DNA of 64,000 bases, taken from assembly GCA_038501785.1 (NCBI GenBank), contig JBAMJR010000053.1:3427501-3491500 (forward strand), given 5' to 3'. Shown piece after piece: positions 26,009 through 37,165 of this stretch; positions within the stretch are counted from its first letter, which is position 1, and every line of letters begins with the position of its first letter. The notes beneath the pieces are model-generated. The model ran no database searches. It saw only the letters and a program-made list of their open reading frames with translations, and was not told where the DNA came from. The DNA comes from Myoxocephalus aenaeus (Eukaryota > Chordata > Actinopteri > Perciformes > Cottidae). Made by a program: the position numbers and the translations under genes.

Positions 26009-26558
26009 TATCTCCTGGAGCCGGTGTCAAGCGTCTTGGACCAATTTGTGTAAAATATTTAACGGGTTTTAATTGCGTCACAATGCAGAACACACTCATA
26101 AGTGGGAGGTTCGATTATTCCATTCATCCATGAAACAGCTGGTGTGGTTTCCCCCCCTGCAATTTTACATCATTACAGTACCTGGTGTACAGTGGAAATA
26201 GTTTTGAAAGTTTTCCTCATTTTTAATGCCGTAAATTGGCCATTAGCTCTGGTTTTAGTGTCTCGCTGCCAGGCCTCTCTGCCACCCTAAAAAAAAAAAA
26301 AAAAAAACGAACGAACTATTTTGGCTGTCAATTCACTTAAGCAGATTCTCTAATGAGCCGGCGCTTTAATTGGCAACACTGCAGCGCCCACCTCCGTCAG
26401 GAGCAGGCCCGGTTACGAGGTGCGTAGGTGTCCCAGCTGTACAAATGAATTGTTTCGGAGGATGTTTTATTTCGTGCTAATCTTCACACTTCAAAAAACA
26501 CTATAAAATGTTGAGAATTGCTACATCTTTGGATGACCCCCTTTTTTTATGGCTGGGG

Positions 26559-26559
<1 letters not shown>

Positions 26560-26598
<39 letters not shown>
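26560..26598 (+). repeat. (TG)n microsatellite
   Basis: Near-pure TG array of about 39 bases followed by ATTG iterations. Confidence 0.93.
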
Positions 26599-26599
<1 letters not shown>

Positions 26600-28803
26600 T
26601 TGATTGATGAATTTAAAGCTGAGTTGTCAGGCTGACATCCAGGACTACACACCTACCATGAGCATGTCACACACTTCCCCCACATTAGCAGACAGTGAGT
26701 GACAGTTTCAGGGCTAAATGAGTGAAGACAGCCATTCTTCTGTTCTGGCGTGACCTTTTTAAAGCACTGTTAAATGCATCAACAACAAGAGAACGGCACT
26801 CAGCACCCCTCCTCCCCACGCAGGTTATTTACACATCAAACAGGCTGCACACGTTGGCCACATGCAGTTCTGACAAGATCAACAGAAAAACACAACACTG
26901 GGCTGGAAATGTTCATGATTATCCAGCCTTGCGAGCCATTAAAGTGCCTTTTATCCATGACTCTGCCACTAAACCGATGCGTGCACTGTCATCGTCCTCT
27001 AAACATTGAATTCAAATCCGTCGACCACTTTGAGACGCACCTCTGTTAAGTTGACCTCGACGTCCCCCCCCCCCCCCCGGTCTCTCCGGCAGCCAATTAG
27101 TCTCGTACTGCGCTAAATTGGACAGCGCCTCCGGCTAACTTTGCTAATTTAACTTGTTAAAACGGTTCCGTATCTGCCATTTCGCTGAATTTTAAACGGA
27201 GCCGTCGTCTCTGTCCCGTATCGTGTTGTTGGTTTCATCACGTCCCGTTAACCTCGAGACCGTAATACGTTAGTAAAAGCAAAAAAAAATAATAGAAAGC
27301 CTCGCTGTTGAAGTCTTTGCCACATTTCTTTGCAGGTGTAGGTAGCCGGGAGAGATCATGACTGTCAGTCGCTCTCAGTGTGTAGCAGCTCCACAATGTG
27401 CTGGGAGGGAGCCACCTGTCCCACCTGCCAACCCCAGGGAGGAAAACAAAGTCAAAAAGTTTTTCCCAAACTTTCCGTTTTAAAGCCAGAAGATGAAAAC
27501 CTGCCTTTTATGTTAATTCCGCACATATCCTTTTTTTTAAAAACTTTTTCTTGAATGTATTTTCTTCCTGTCCAGGACCTGACTTTGAGAAATGTAAATT
27601 CACCTCAGGATCTGAACCTGTTATACTTTAGCGGCAGGTCTCGACACAAAGTTGATGTTATTCATCAGACGCCCAGCTGTAGCCTTTAATTTCACTTCAG
27701 AGCCGTTCTTATTTGTAGCCACAGAGGTGGAGAACATGACGGGTGTCCATATTCATTCTGTTTCTTACGTCAACTGTTTGAATGGGAACGCTTTGCAGAT
27801 GACCCGGCAAGAATAGCATTTGTCAGGTTTTTTCAATTCTGTTTCATGTATTGAATCAGGCGCCGTGTGTCAGGACGCTCACTGGAGCCGAGACGCCCCC
27901 CGAGGCGGAAAAGATCTCGTCTGTTTGGACAAAGCGCATCACTAGCTTGAATCTCAACTGAAGTCCCCACACAAGCCGCATAAGCAACATTTCAATTAAT
28001 GTAAAACACACAAAGACGCAGCTCCCTCTCCCGCTGCTCCGCGTCTGAGCTGCCTCCAGCCCCTCCCTCGGACTGTGCCTGCTCATTGTCAAGGTAACCA
28101 TCTGTTTCCACGGCGCCAGCTAGAGATGGATGGGGTCTCCCTCGAACGGGAACACGGGTCCAAGGACCGACGTCTAGCAGACGGTAGCCTGACCAAAACC
28201 AGACACCGTGTCCTGTTCCGGTTTCCTCAAGGGTCCCCTACTGTCACAGCGGCCTGTCACTCAATCCGCCACTGACGCGCCACACACACACACACACACA
28301 CACGAGTGATCTACCAGCTGGTGTGTGTGTGTGTGCGTGACAGCTTGTTTGTGCATGCGTTTGTATCGTCTGTCTTCCAAGTCTTTTTGGTGTGCGTGTG
28401 AATGTAGCCACTGTTCAATCACATCTCACGGGTGACCTGGAAGTCCCAGTGAAGCGGAAGTTAGAGCGTCTTTAGCTTCTGCGCTGTGGCGTATTCCCTA
28501 GTGAGACGCAATATGTTAGCGGTGTGTACACGCGCACACACACACACATGCACAGGAGGGATGTTAAATCACAAAAAGCTCCGAATGAAACCGCTACTGA
28601 GGATTGTGGCTCCACACAGACACACACACACCTCATCGCTAAGAGTTGCAGATGGATGGATGGATTTTTCTCATTTGTTTGTGGTTAGTGTTTAATTGTT
28701 GCACAATATGATCTGAAAGGCATTTTTCATTTCAACTTAACTTGAACCCCTCCTCCCCCGTCTACTTTATTTATTTATTTTACTGGAATTCTCAGTCACA
28801 CAT

Positions 28804-28825
28804 CCCCCCCCCCCCCCCCCCCCCC
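28804..28825 (+). repeat. C22 homopolymer
   Basis: Twenty-two consecutive C residues. The opposite strand is G-rich and could form quadruplexes; the exact length is prone to sequencing error. Confidence 0.9.
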
Positions 28826-29449
28826 TTCCTTTCCCTTCATCTTTCTTTCTTTCTTTTGCAGATTAATTTGTAGCATGTTAGCTAAACTAGTTCACGTGCA
28901 GTTCAGTGGAGATGGTGGCAGTAACAGCTGCTGGGGGGGTTAGAATAAAGGCTGAGGCTGGATGCAGACAGTTATGCAACAAGAATGGCATAAAGGAAAG
29001 CGTGTGCACCGGTCTGCTGGATGAAAACGTTTTAAGCAGAGGGACAAGTGGTGCTGATCACATCAGGGGTCATGCAAGACAAGGCTCAGTCTCAGAGTGC
29101 AGGTTAATCCCTCTGCAACAGTTACTTCCTTGTGATATAACAAAAAAGCTTTTACATTTGCTCTTCTAAGTAATCGTCCGTGGTTTTCGCTCGTGGGTAA
29201 ACGGACCCACTTCAGAGTTTGTGTTTCTCCAATAAGGCAACTAAAGGTTTGGGCGACGTCTCCTTGTATTTAAATATGATATCTGGCCTCCTCACGTGTT
29301 CTCCTTACATTTAATTGTCCAAGAGACACAGACTTCTGTAGCGGTCTACGTTCACATTTTCCAGGTTACGCTCACTGCCTTCAGCAGTGACCTGATTTCT
29401 TAAATGTCACATAAATGAGAAACACGGTTTTCTGTAATTGGGGTAGGGA

Positions 29450-29665
29450 ATTGGAGAAACCCGGTGGTTTACATTTGTCCCTCACCTTCTTCTTCTTCTT
29501 CTTATTTCCTTCCGCCCACGTCCGTAGTCCGTCCCATTCTTGTGGAACACCTGGAGGGGGTTTCTTCAAATGTGGAACAAACGTCCACGTCGGACTCGAG
29601 AATGAACCGATTAGATTTTGTAGGTCAAAGGTCACTATGACCTCACAAAAGCATGTGACAATAAC
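29450..29665 (+). repeat. Teleost interspersed repeat with ERE/DR1 motif
   Basis: TTTCTTCAAAT, ACAAACGTCCAC, GAATGAACCGATTAGATTTTG and GGTCAAAGGTCAC, then TGACCTCAC, match in order a common fish repeat as I remember it. It carries overlapping nuclear-receptor half sites at 29622-29643. Confidence 0.6.
29622..29643 (+). promoter_or_regulatory. DR1 overlapping a perfect estrogen-response palindrome
   Basis: AGGTCA at 29622-29627, one A, then AGGTCA at 29629-29634 form a perfect DR1 (HNF4, RXR/PPAR type). The second half-site, spacer CTA and TGACCT at 29638-29643 form a perfect inverted repeat with three-base spacing, the estrogen-receptor consensus. Function is unknown; the motif comes with the repeat. 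Confidence 0.5.
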
Positions 29666-30268
29666 TATTTGCTTCATATTTTCTAATGGAACTGGTCTCA
29701 TCAAAGAATAAGTGAAGATGAGATGAGTAGAAATCTGGGCAAGCGTTCAATTCCAGGTTGTGGTTTGAGGTCTTAGCCATGCTGGCGTTGTGGCTCTCAG
29801 GACGGCAATGCCACTTTGTTTGGTCCAGACTGAAATTCCATTAAATTTAACACAGGCATTGATCATGCAGCTTACGGACTTTGATGATCCTCTGAACTGT
29901 TTCTTGTGCCACCATGATGTGGACTTTCAGTGTCATCCACTGGCTAGATTGCCATGAAACGTCGTACACATATACATTTCCCCCTCAGAATGAGTTGTAA
30001 TGTCTTTGACGATTCCATCACATTTTCACTTGCCCCCATCATCCGGTAAAGATTTTTTTAACTAATAGCATGTCCATCAGCCTCAGCGGTTTGCGTTTAC
30101 TGCTCTCTATGGCAGCAGTCCCCAACCACCGGGCCGCAGCCCAGTACCGGTTCGTGGGTCCCTTGGTACCGGGCCCCACAGAAAGAATGAAAAAAAAAAA
30201 AGAATATCAAGGTTGGAAATGTGTTTTATTTGGGAAATTGACCGGATACAGCCGTCTGTAGGTAACCT

Positions 30269-30308
30269 CAGACGTAACCTCTTGACGCATGTTAAGAGGT
30301 TACGTCTG
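30269..30308. repeat. Perfect 15-base inverted repeat inside the hAT element
   Basis: CAGACGTAACCTCTT at 30269-30283 and its exact complement at 30294-30308 are separated by 10 bases, giving a stable hairpin. Confidence 0.9.
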
Positions 30309-30354
30309 TATACCCCAAAAACAAAACTTAAAAGTCCGTTCAACTCTGCCGGTG

Positions 30355-30548
30355 TTCTGGATTAAAATCAAGGAAGAATATCCTGAGATCGCCAAAAAAG
30401 CAGTGAAAACCTGCTTCTATTTCCAACATCCTGTCTTTGTGAAGCGGGGTTTAAGTTAAACAGTAGACTGGACATAAACAACACACGTCGGGTGTTTATT
30501 GTCTCCCATCACCCCGAGGCAGAGAAACAAGTTCAGGGCTCCCACTAA
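30355..30548 (+). pseudogene. hAT transposase C-terminal relic, frameshifted
   Basis: One frame reads FWIKIKEEYPEIAKKAVK, matching the hAT C-terminal dimerisation region (pattern FW-----EYP-I---A), then meets stops. A neighbouring frame continues KLNSRLDINNTRRV, the first frame again gives LLSPITPR, and the other frame ends KQVQGSH with a stop at 30546-30548. These pieces occur in the order expected for fish and mammalian hAT transposases of the ZBED/FAM200 type. At least two or three frameshifts make it non-functional. Only the last part of the protein (about 60 residues) is present; the DDE core and zinc finger are missing. Confidence 0.75.
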
Positions 30549-31239
30549 TTCGGTGTAAATGGTGAGTTGTATTTTTATGCACTCTAAATTGTCTTTATGC
30601 CGGTCGTATCGCTTTATTACGTCATATTTATTACGTCATATTTATCGCCCACACCGTGACGGCCGGTCCGTGAAAATATTGTCTGACACGAAACCGGTCC
30701 GTGGCGAAAAAAAAGGTTGGGGACCGCTGCCTCTAGCCCATGTTGGATGCCGGTGAACATTATACCTGCTTAACTTCAGTATTCCGCTCCAGTAGCAGCG
30801 AGCACAGCTGTAGGACCCTCTTGTGCTGCCGATACACATTCAAGTTCACCGCCCTCAAAACTAGACGCAAAGGCGCACTAAAGCAACAGAATGAAATCGG
30901 GCCAATCCTCCTGTCGCTCTGAACAACAGTAATTGTCTCCACCTCTGTCTCCACCTTATCGCAACCTGTCATCTCTCTCGCACAATCACTTTCGGCTTCT
31001 CTTTCTCACACACACACACGCACACACCAAAGGATGACAGATCATTGCTCCGTCCTTCAGTGTATTGTCTGTTCTTTATCTTGACCTGTCATCTCTCTCT
31101 CTCTCTCCCTCTCTTCTACGTCTCTGTCGCTCTCACACACCCTCGCAGCGTTGTTGTGATGGTTCTGTCCAACTTGCTGATAGACATCCTGTGCCACAAT
31201 AGGAGGCAATCTTAGTCTGGCATGGAGCCATTGTTGTCT

Positions 31240-31691
31240 CTAATAGAATAGACTGAGAGGTGAAGAGCTATTGATTCAGCTGACTGAGAGAGAAGAGGAT
31301 GGGGGAGAGAGAGAGACGGAGCGAGTGGACAAAGAAGGGAAGAACGAGAGGCTGTTGACAACTGGCCGAGAAAGAGAGACAGTGAGTTTATGTTTGTGCG
31401 CCGCGCGTCTGTTCCTTAAAGCGGGTGAAGCGGGGCAGCTCGACTCACTCGGCGGGTCAGATGTAGTGGACGGACAGATGGCGGGAGAAGGGGAGAACAC
31501 ATGAATAATGAAGGCGCACGAGTTGATTTCCTCCTGTTGCCTCAGCTGATCAAAGATCCGACATATTGGATTTGAGAGGAAGTGAGTGAGACGGGCATAA
31601 GGAGGGAGAAAATAGAAAATAAGGGATAAAGGAGGTGAAAAAGTGGAAGAAGGAGAGTCGGTTAGGAAATAGGAGAAGCAGTTAAGAAAAG

Positions 31692-31755
<64 letters not shown>

Positions 31756-32130
31756 AGAATAAGAAGAGAAGAAAGATGAGCGTAAAGGCACAGTTCCTAT
31801 TAGCGTGTTACCCTTGTCACGAATGTGTCTCAAGGTAAGAAGAACTCACTGAGCAACAATCAGTCGCACCAATAAAATGCAGTGCAGCGTGGAACAGAAT
31901 GAAACGCCAGGGAACAAAACAAAGCAAAAGGACACATAATAGCATGTTGAAAACACTTAGTCAAGTCTAGCCTCATTAGCACCACTAAAGTGATGGAAGT
32001 AGGCAAATAAATGGAGAGCAGAAGGTGGGAAAAGAGAAGAGCCATTTGTTAACCGGGAGAATTGAGAGGGAGGGAGGGATGTGGACGGAGGGAGAGAGAG
32101 GGAGAGGGAGAGAGGGATATGGGAAAAGAA
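31240..32130 (+). other. Strongly purine-skewed intron stretch
   Basis: Dominated by GA-rich words (GAGAGAGAAGAGG, GGGAGGGAGGGATG, GAGGGAGAGGGAGAG) over about 900 bases, interrupted by the GT array at 31694. Long minus-strand reading frames here are by-products of the pyrimidine-rich complement. G-rich non-template sequence of this kind favours R-loops. Confidence 0.6.
31694..31750 (+). repeat. (GT)28 microsatellite
   Basis: About 57 bases of pure GT inside a purine-rich region. Confidence 0.96.
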
Positions 32131-33519
32131 ATGTACAAATCGTTTCCTAAAAGCAGAAACGGCATAAATTGACTGTACCTGTAGAGCGCGTTTCACTCAA
32201 AGCGCTTTAACACTACTTATAAGTCAGCATTCACTTTTACCTCAAAATGAGATCAAACCGATGACCCCCCGCGTGGCGAGGAACGTTCCACTGGAAAGAG
32301 GAAAAAAACGACTGGATGAAAACAGAGAAGCTGAAAGAAGGAACAGGCTGTATTGAATCAATATACAAACAAAATACGGAGTCATACAAAATTAGTGTTC
32401 CGTACTAGCAATCATTTCACGCGTTGAGGGGCGAGATTGTGATAGACTCGAAGATAGCGAAAGGGATGGCAACAAAACACGCTGGAGACAGCCAGGCAGA
32501 GGTATGAATGAAAGAAAGTGCGAGGCACAGTGGTAATAAAGAGACAAAACAAAGAGGGAGAATACGTGTGAGAATATGATTTCAAAAGCGATGAAAGACG
32601 CTGACGGGGAAGAACAAGAAGAGAACGTGAGCAGTTGCTAAGAGGGTGCAGAGACGACCTGAAATGTAGGTAAAGAACTAGAAAACCAGATGATGTTGAG
32701 ACAGACGGCCAAGAGATGCTGAGAGAAGAAGCTGGAGAGAGAATGAGAAGGGCGGGCGGGCAGTTGATTAATGCCAGCAGCTTCAATAATGCAAATGTAA
32801 TTACTCGTACTGGGCCTCGCACTCGCTTAGCACCTAACCGCATTAACACGGGGGGTGGTGGAAAGATGGGAGCCAGAGAGGGAGACGAGAAAGACAATGT
32901 GTAAATATAGACGGTCCCCTACAACAGGAAAGGGGAACCAGAAGCATGATGGGAGTTGGAGGAGCAAGGTGTGTTTGACGCGATAGCCCGAAGTGATCTT
33001 TGAGGCCAATGTAGAAATCCATACTTTGTAATAATAATTTAGTTTCATTGTGAACAAAATATCTACAGTGAGCCGATGTGTCGACCCTGGCCGATTCCTC
33101 CATGCTTGTCGGCGATAGAAGACGTATACAAATACGTCAGTTAGGCTTTAGAATATTACCGCCATTGTTGAAACCTGAACCACTTAGTTGTGAGATGAAG
33201 GTGAAGGAGGCGGTGGTAACAACAATGGAAAAGAAAAGCAGGAGGGGAAGGCGGTTCCTACCTGCCAGCCGCTGATGGACTCAGGAGGACACATGGACAT
33301 TGGTTCTGCTGAGCCTGAAGGACAACTGGAGCTGTTTATTGCTAAATCTCTCTCTCTCTCTTTTTCTCTCTCTTTCCTTCTCTCTCTCCCCCCACCCTCA
33401 CTCCCCACAGCTCTTTTTCCTTCTCATTTTCCTTCTCATTTTCTCTCTCCATCTGTTGGATAGTTTGCCACATCAGCTGTTCTCCAGCCACACTGGAATG
33501 ACCCCTCAAGGAAACGTAA

Positions 33520-33523
<4 letters not shown>

Positions 33524-33563
<40 letters not shown>

Positions 33564-33588
33564 TTTTACAAACACACACACACACACG
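33524..33588 (+). repeat. (TG)n facing (CA)n array
   Basis: A TG array of about 39 bases is followed after about 10 bases by a shorter ACACAC array. The two can pair as an imperfect hairpin. Confidence 0.93.
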
Positions 33589-34899
33589 GGCACACAAAAT
33601 GCTTATGTGCTGTTCTGAACCATGTATTGAAGTCTGCAAGTTCAACCCACAGACACCGCCCCCTCATATTCATCATGCACTCAGATTCAGGTTCAGTTGT
33701 CGTTTCCCTCTCCAGATATTAGCCCCAGAATCAGTTTATTGAGTCATGTTTGAATGCTAAAATGTCAAAAGTTGTCATGCAGTTGCCACCTCCTGCTTTA
33801 AAAAGCCACGCTGTAACTTAAAGTTTTTAATTTTTAATTGGCTGGTGCCTTTTTATTTGTGGCGCGAAAGCTCAGAAAATCGTGTAATATTTGTTCTCTT
33901 TGTGTTCCTAAAAAAAGAAAATCGACTTGCATAATAATACCACAAAAAATAAATAACGCCTTAAGGTTATGATGGTTACGGGATGTTTCTATTAATTGTC
34001 ATAGCGTTAATAAATACATAATATAATATCTAATCCTAATATCTTCTGCTATCTTCTTCTGCCCTTTTTTTTTGCACACAATATATGAATACTCTTTATT
34101 ATCCAGCTGGGTACCATGCGGTCCACACGAGGCACTCTAACTACTTGAAGCGGGACAATAGTGAAATGAAGGGCTTCAGCTCTTTAGAATATTTGAATAT
34201 CTCACCACTTCACACCAGAAGTCCGGGAGCCATTCACAGCTCACCTGTTATGTCCTCCAGCCGCAATCACAGGCAGCCGCCGACTTTGTCTTCAAGGCCA
34301 CAGACAGAAATACTTGTTTTTTCACGCCAGTGTTCGTTAGGTGGCCTATTTTCTCCGTTTGCCTTTTTATTCTTTTTTTTTTTTTTCTTTAAAGATGCCT
34401 CTGGCTTTGTGTGAGGTGTGAAATGAGCCCTGGCAAACACTTTGAATCTTTCAACGGCTGCTGCACTTTTCTGAAAATGAGCCCTCAGACTGGAAATGTG
34501 AGATCTTCAAAACCCTTGGCGCCGTGTTTTCCGTGACACGCTGACCATTCGGCTGCAAATGTCAATGTGAAACTAACCGCGTCCAACGACGGATCAATTT
34601 CACAGCTTGTCCGAGAAATTACGGAGAAATGTGACAAATATTCCGGTAACACAAATTTCTGCTTGATTCCATTAGCTCTTGTTTTGAATGCTTTTCCTCG
34701 CACTTTTCGTTTTCTGGTCATTTCAGATTCACAGGATTATTTTTTTTTTTAGCCACTGAGTGGTTTGATCTTTTTACTGTTGTTACTCAAAATGATTTAA
34801 TTTGATTCACTTAAAGTATGAAAATGTGTTGTTATTCGGACCCACTGTTGTAAATAGAGCCTTTGTTCAAATTGACTCTGTTTTTTTTCTTCTTCTCAG

Positions 34900-34975
34900 G
34901 ACAACTATACGTTTGCCCAGCCAGGAATCCAGAGGAAAGTCAAGGCCCTGGAGGAGCTCGTCAGCAGGATTGATG
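34900..34975 (+). CDS. tbc1d22a: TBC1D22 exon, mid TBC domain
   Basis: This 76-base exon (phase 0 in, 1 out) encodes 25 residues plus one base: DNYTFAQPGIQRKVKALEE, then LVSRID. DNYTFAQPGIQ is a signature of the Gyp1/TBC1D22 subfamily. KVKALEELV matches human TBC1D22B more than A (KVKMLEELV), as I remember them. Acceptor CTCAG and donor GTGAGG are both strong. A C-run and a long CA array begin about 33-40 bases downstream of the donor, so intron-proximal CA-binding proteins such as hnRNP L could affect this exon. The trailing G joins AG at 44654. Confidence 0.97.
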
Positions 34976-35007
34976 GTGAGGGATCCGCTTTCCGTCTATC
35001 TGTCCAA

Positions 35008-35013
35008 CCCCCC

Positions 35014-35079
<66 letters not shown>
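35008..35079 (+). repeat. C-run and (CA)32 near exon 34900 donor
   Basis: A short C-run leads into about 64 bases of CA starting 40 bases after the donor at 34976. CA repeats near donors are hnRNP L binding sites. Confidence 0.95.
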
Positions 35080-35080
<1 letters not shown>

Positions 35081-35082
35081 CC

Positions 35083-35175
35083 ACTCATCCATCCATCCAC
35101 CCATCCATTCATCCATCAATGCATCCATCCATCCTTATAATCATACAACCATACACCCACCCTCTCATCCACCAG
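35083..35175 (+). repeat. (CATC)n degenerate tetranucleotide array
   Basis: Irregular CATC/CATT iterations directly follow the CA array. Confidence 0.88.
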
Positions 35176-35692
35176 TCAATCAATCCATCAATCATTCCTT
35201 TTCCTTGTGTCAGTCGTATCTTCAGTCCTTTTAATGGCGTTTCATGGGTCTTTGTTGCACACTTGCCTCGCATGTGTGTTTTTTAAAGTTCTTAAATGAT
35301 GTTTCCTCTGCTCGGCAACAAGAAAAGAAAAGTCAGATCACTTCAAAAAATTGCCTTTAAAGGGACACTGCTGATTTCCCCTCCAGCTCTCGGTCATCGC
35401 TGTGTGAACGCGGATGAATGACGTTTGGCTCAAACCCTCGTTGCTCCCGGAGTCCCCCGCTCGATTCCCGGCGGAGGTCGTGCAGTGAGGGGGGAGAGGG
35501 AGAGAGTCTGTGGTCTGCTCCCACGCTGCAATGAAAAGAATCTGCAGTTTCCCTTTTAATGAGGATTTTATTCCACTCACAGTTTTCTTAACACGAACAA
35601 CTTCCTTTGATTGTTTGAATTCAAGTGTTAGAACTCGAGCCACAACAGGAAGTAACATTTAGTTTTCACGCCTTGATTCTTTCCGCAGTTAG

Positions 35693-35702
35693 TAATTAAT
35701 TA
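35693..35702. promoter_or_regulatory. TAAT-TA-ATTA homeodomain dimer site
   Basis: A perfect palindromic P2-type site for paired-class homeodomain dimers in repeat-free sequence (35640-35900). Confidence 0.3.
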
Positions 35703-36084
35703 CATGGCGGTTACTGATTGTCATTCCTCTCGGCTGTCGGGGCAGAAGGGCGATGTGAACGTGTTGGTGATTATTAGCGCAAAAATATGTTAATGTGTGC
35801 ACTCTGAGTACTCGTACACAGAACATTCGCGTTAATTAGCAGCGTTGCGTTTCACCCTTTTTCTCTTTTTCATGTTGTCAAAACGAGGAATGTATTAATA
35901 ACGCCCGTGAATGGATTCCCATACAAACGCACCTTTTGTCACTCGCGCGTCGTCCGCAGCAGAGCAGGCCCACGAGGGCCGTGTGCAAAGCGGGGTCTTA
36001 TCAAAGCGAGACTTTTTGCACGGCGGTCGTGTTCTTGGCTAACCTTGGCGCTGTCCGATCACCCTGTCACCCGCTCTGTCAGCC

Positions 36085-36110
36085 GGGGGGAGAGGGGGGG
36101 GGGGGGGGGG
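36085..36110 (+). repeat. G-run, G6-AGA-G17
   Basis: Two G tracts (36085-36090 and 36094-36110) could fold as a quadruplex. Long homopolymers are also prone to assembly error. Confidence 0.9.
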
Positions 36111-36278
36111 AGGCCTCACCCGCTGCATCCAAATGGATGGAGAGAGAGAGAGAGATGGAGAGAGAGAGTGCATACGTGCGTGTGTGAGGGTGTGAATGTC
36201 AGAGAAAGTTAGCGTGCGTATGCTCGGCCTGTCCGTCTGTGTGATCGTGACCGAGTAAACTCGCCGATAGAGAGGGCG

Positions 36279-36282
<4 letters not shown>

Positions 36283-36315
<33 letters not shown>
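36283..36315 (+). repeat. (GT)n microsatellite
   Basis: About 33 bases of GT, then a short GA stretch. Confidence 0.93.
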
Positions 36316-36322
<7 letters not shown>

Positions 36323-36559
36323 TGTTAAGCGCACGTTGTTGCAGTTTGCGTGTGAGAAATAAGCTGATATACTGTAAGTTTGTGCACATCGGAGTGTGTG
36401 TGTGCGTCTTTTAGTAAAAAAAAAAAATGAATTGACAAAATAGAAGTAAAGTCCTCCTAAGCCCCGCCACACCCCGGTAAAGACATTTAAAAAAATGACG
36501 TGACATTTTGACTGTATCTTATTCCATAAGCGCCATGTCATCATAGTTGGGGCAGAGCC

Positions 36560-36960
36560 ATTTTTTAGCTCGCCAGCTTGACATTACCACCTCTAATGAG
36601 ATCACAGATAGCTTTTATCTTGTGTTACGGGATTGTTTTTCGCCCCGCTGTCGACACAGCATCTGTTTTGGGAACAATGGCCTCTCATCTCTTCCAAAAT
36701 TACCTATCAGCGCTTATCAGATGCGGGGTTATCCAGGGTGTTGTGCAGTTGGATAAAGGTTGGGGCTCTTTGGGGCAGATGTTTCCGCGACTGGTACAGA
36801 TTGACCAATATTACCATTTCACTCCGGGTAGAAATCCCGTGTTGGAGAATCATATTTTATGATCATTTTTATTGTTTCTTTTAATGTTAATCGTCTCCGC
36901 TTTAATGTGTTTTTTGTATGTTTCTTTTGAGATCACCAATTAATTACATTACCGGGACTA
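36560..36960. other. Candidate conserved non-coding element, GATA-rich
   Basis: A repeat-free stretch with four WGATAR sites: AGATAG 36606, TTATCT 36615, CTATCA 36704 and TTATCA 36714. Several ATTA/TAAT cores follow to the right. Conservation cannot be judged from a single sequence. Confidence 0.3.
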
Positions 36961-37165
36961 ATTGTCTTAATCTTGCGGCTTATTAATTTTTGATTTGTTT
37001 GGACGAAATGGAGTTAAAAATGAACCAATCTATTTTTCTCCATCAGAGCGATGGAGAAAAGTAACTCTCCCAGAAAGCGAGAGAAAACGCTTCAGCTGTG
37101 GCTGTGGGTGTTCTGTTTGAGTCTTGTATCAGTTGGGTATCTGACACGGGGACATGACTGGTTGA

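Larger units (their letters stand above)
30113..30729 (+). mobile_element. hAT-type DNA transposon remnant, 617 bases
   Basis: Terminal inverted repeats are CAGCAGTCCCCAACC (30113-30127) and, as reverse complement of the right end, CAGCGGTCCCCAACC (30715-30729), with one mismatch. Both ends then contain ACCGG/CCGGT-rich sequence, as in Charlie-like hAT elements. The flanks share CTCTA (left CTCTATGG, right CTCTAGCC), an imperfect 8-base target duplication typical of hAT. The right part encodes transposase C-terminal remnants. It is inserted inside an older repeat and is not autonomous. Confidence 0.85.
29765..30785 (+). repeat. Teleost repeat copy 1, split by a hAT element
   Basis: The left part (29765-30112) has TGGTCCAGACTGAAAT, GATTGCCATGAAAC and CATCAGCCTCAGC. 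The right part (30731-30785) resumes with GGTGAACATTATACCTGCTT. These are successive pieces of one fish repeat as I remember it, and the 617 bases between them are a transposon. Related copies are at 61199 and 62975, in the same orientation. Confidence 0.65.
23402..34899 (+). other. tbc1d22a: Intron, 11,498 bases
   Basis: This intron contains a (TA)n/(AC)n array at 25934-26008, (TG)n near 26561-26598, C-runs near 27066 and 28804-28825, the interspersed repeats at 29450-30785 with a nested hAT element, a purine-rich stretch at about 31250-32130, (GT)n at 31694-31750 and TG/AC arrays near 33524-33588. The stretches 26320-26420 and 27080-27200 are repeat-free and rich in TAAT/ATTA cores. No other gene is supported. 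The acceptor before 34900 has an excellent T/C tract. Confidence 0.8.

Noticed and set aside
26289..26308. Poly-A run as the tail of a processed retrocopy (also poly-T at 6016 and 55898)
   Set aside because: No coding similarity or target duplication is visible next to these runs; they look like simple homopolymers.
31276..31833. 185-codon minus-strand open frame and a similar one at 32412-32897
   Set aside because: Both are by-products of the purine-skewed + strand; the first reads the GT array as Thr-His repeats.
35440..35500. tRNA or tRNA-derived SINE (B-box-like CTCGATTCCCGG)
   Set aside because: No matching A-box or cloverleaf can be formed upstream.
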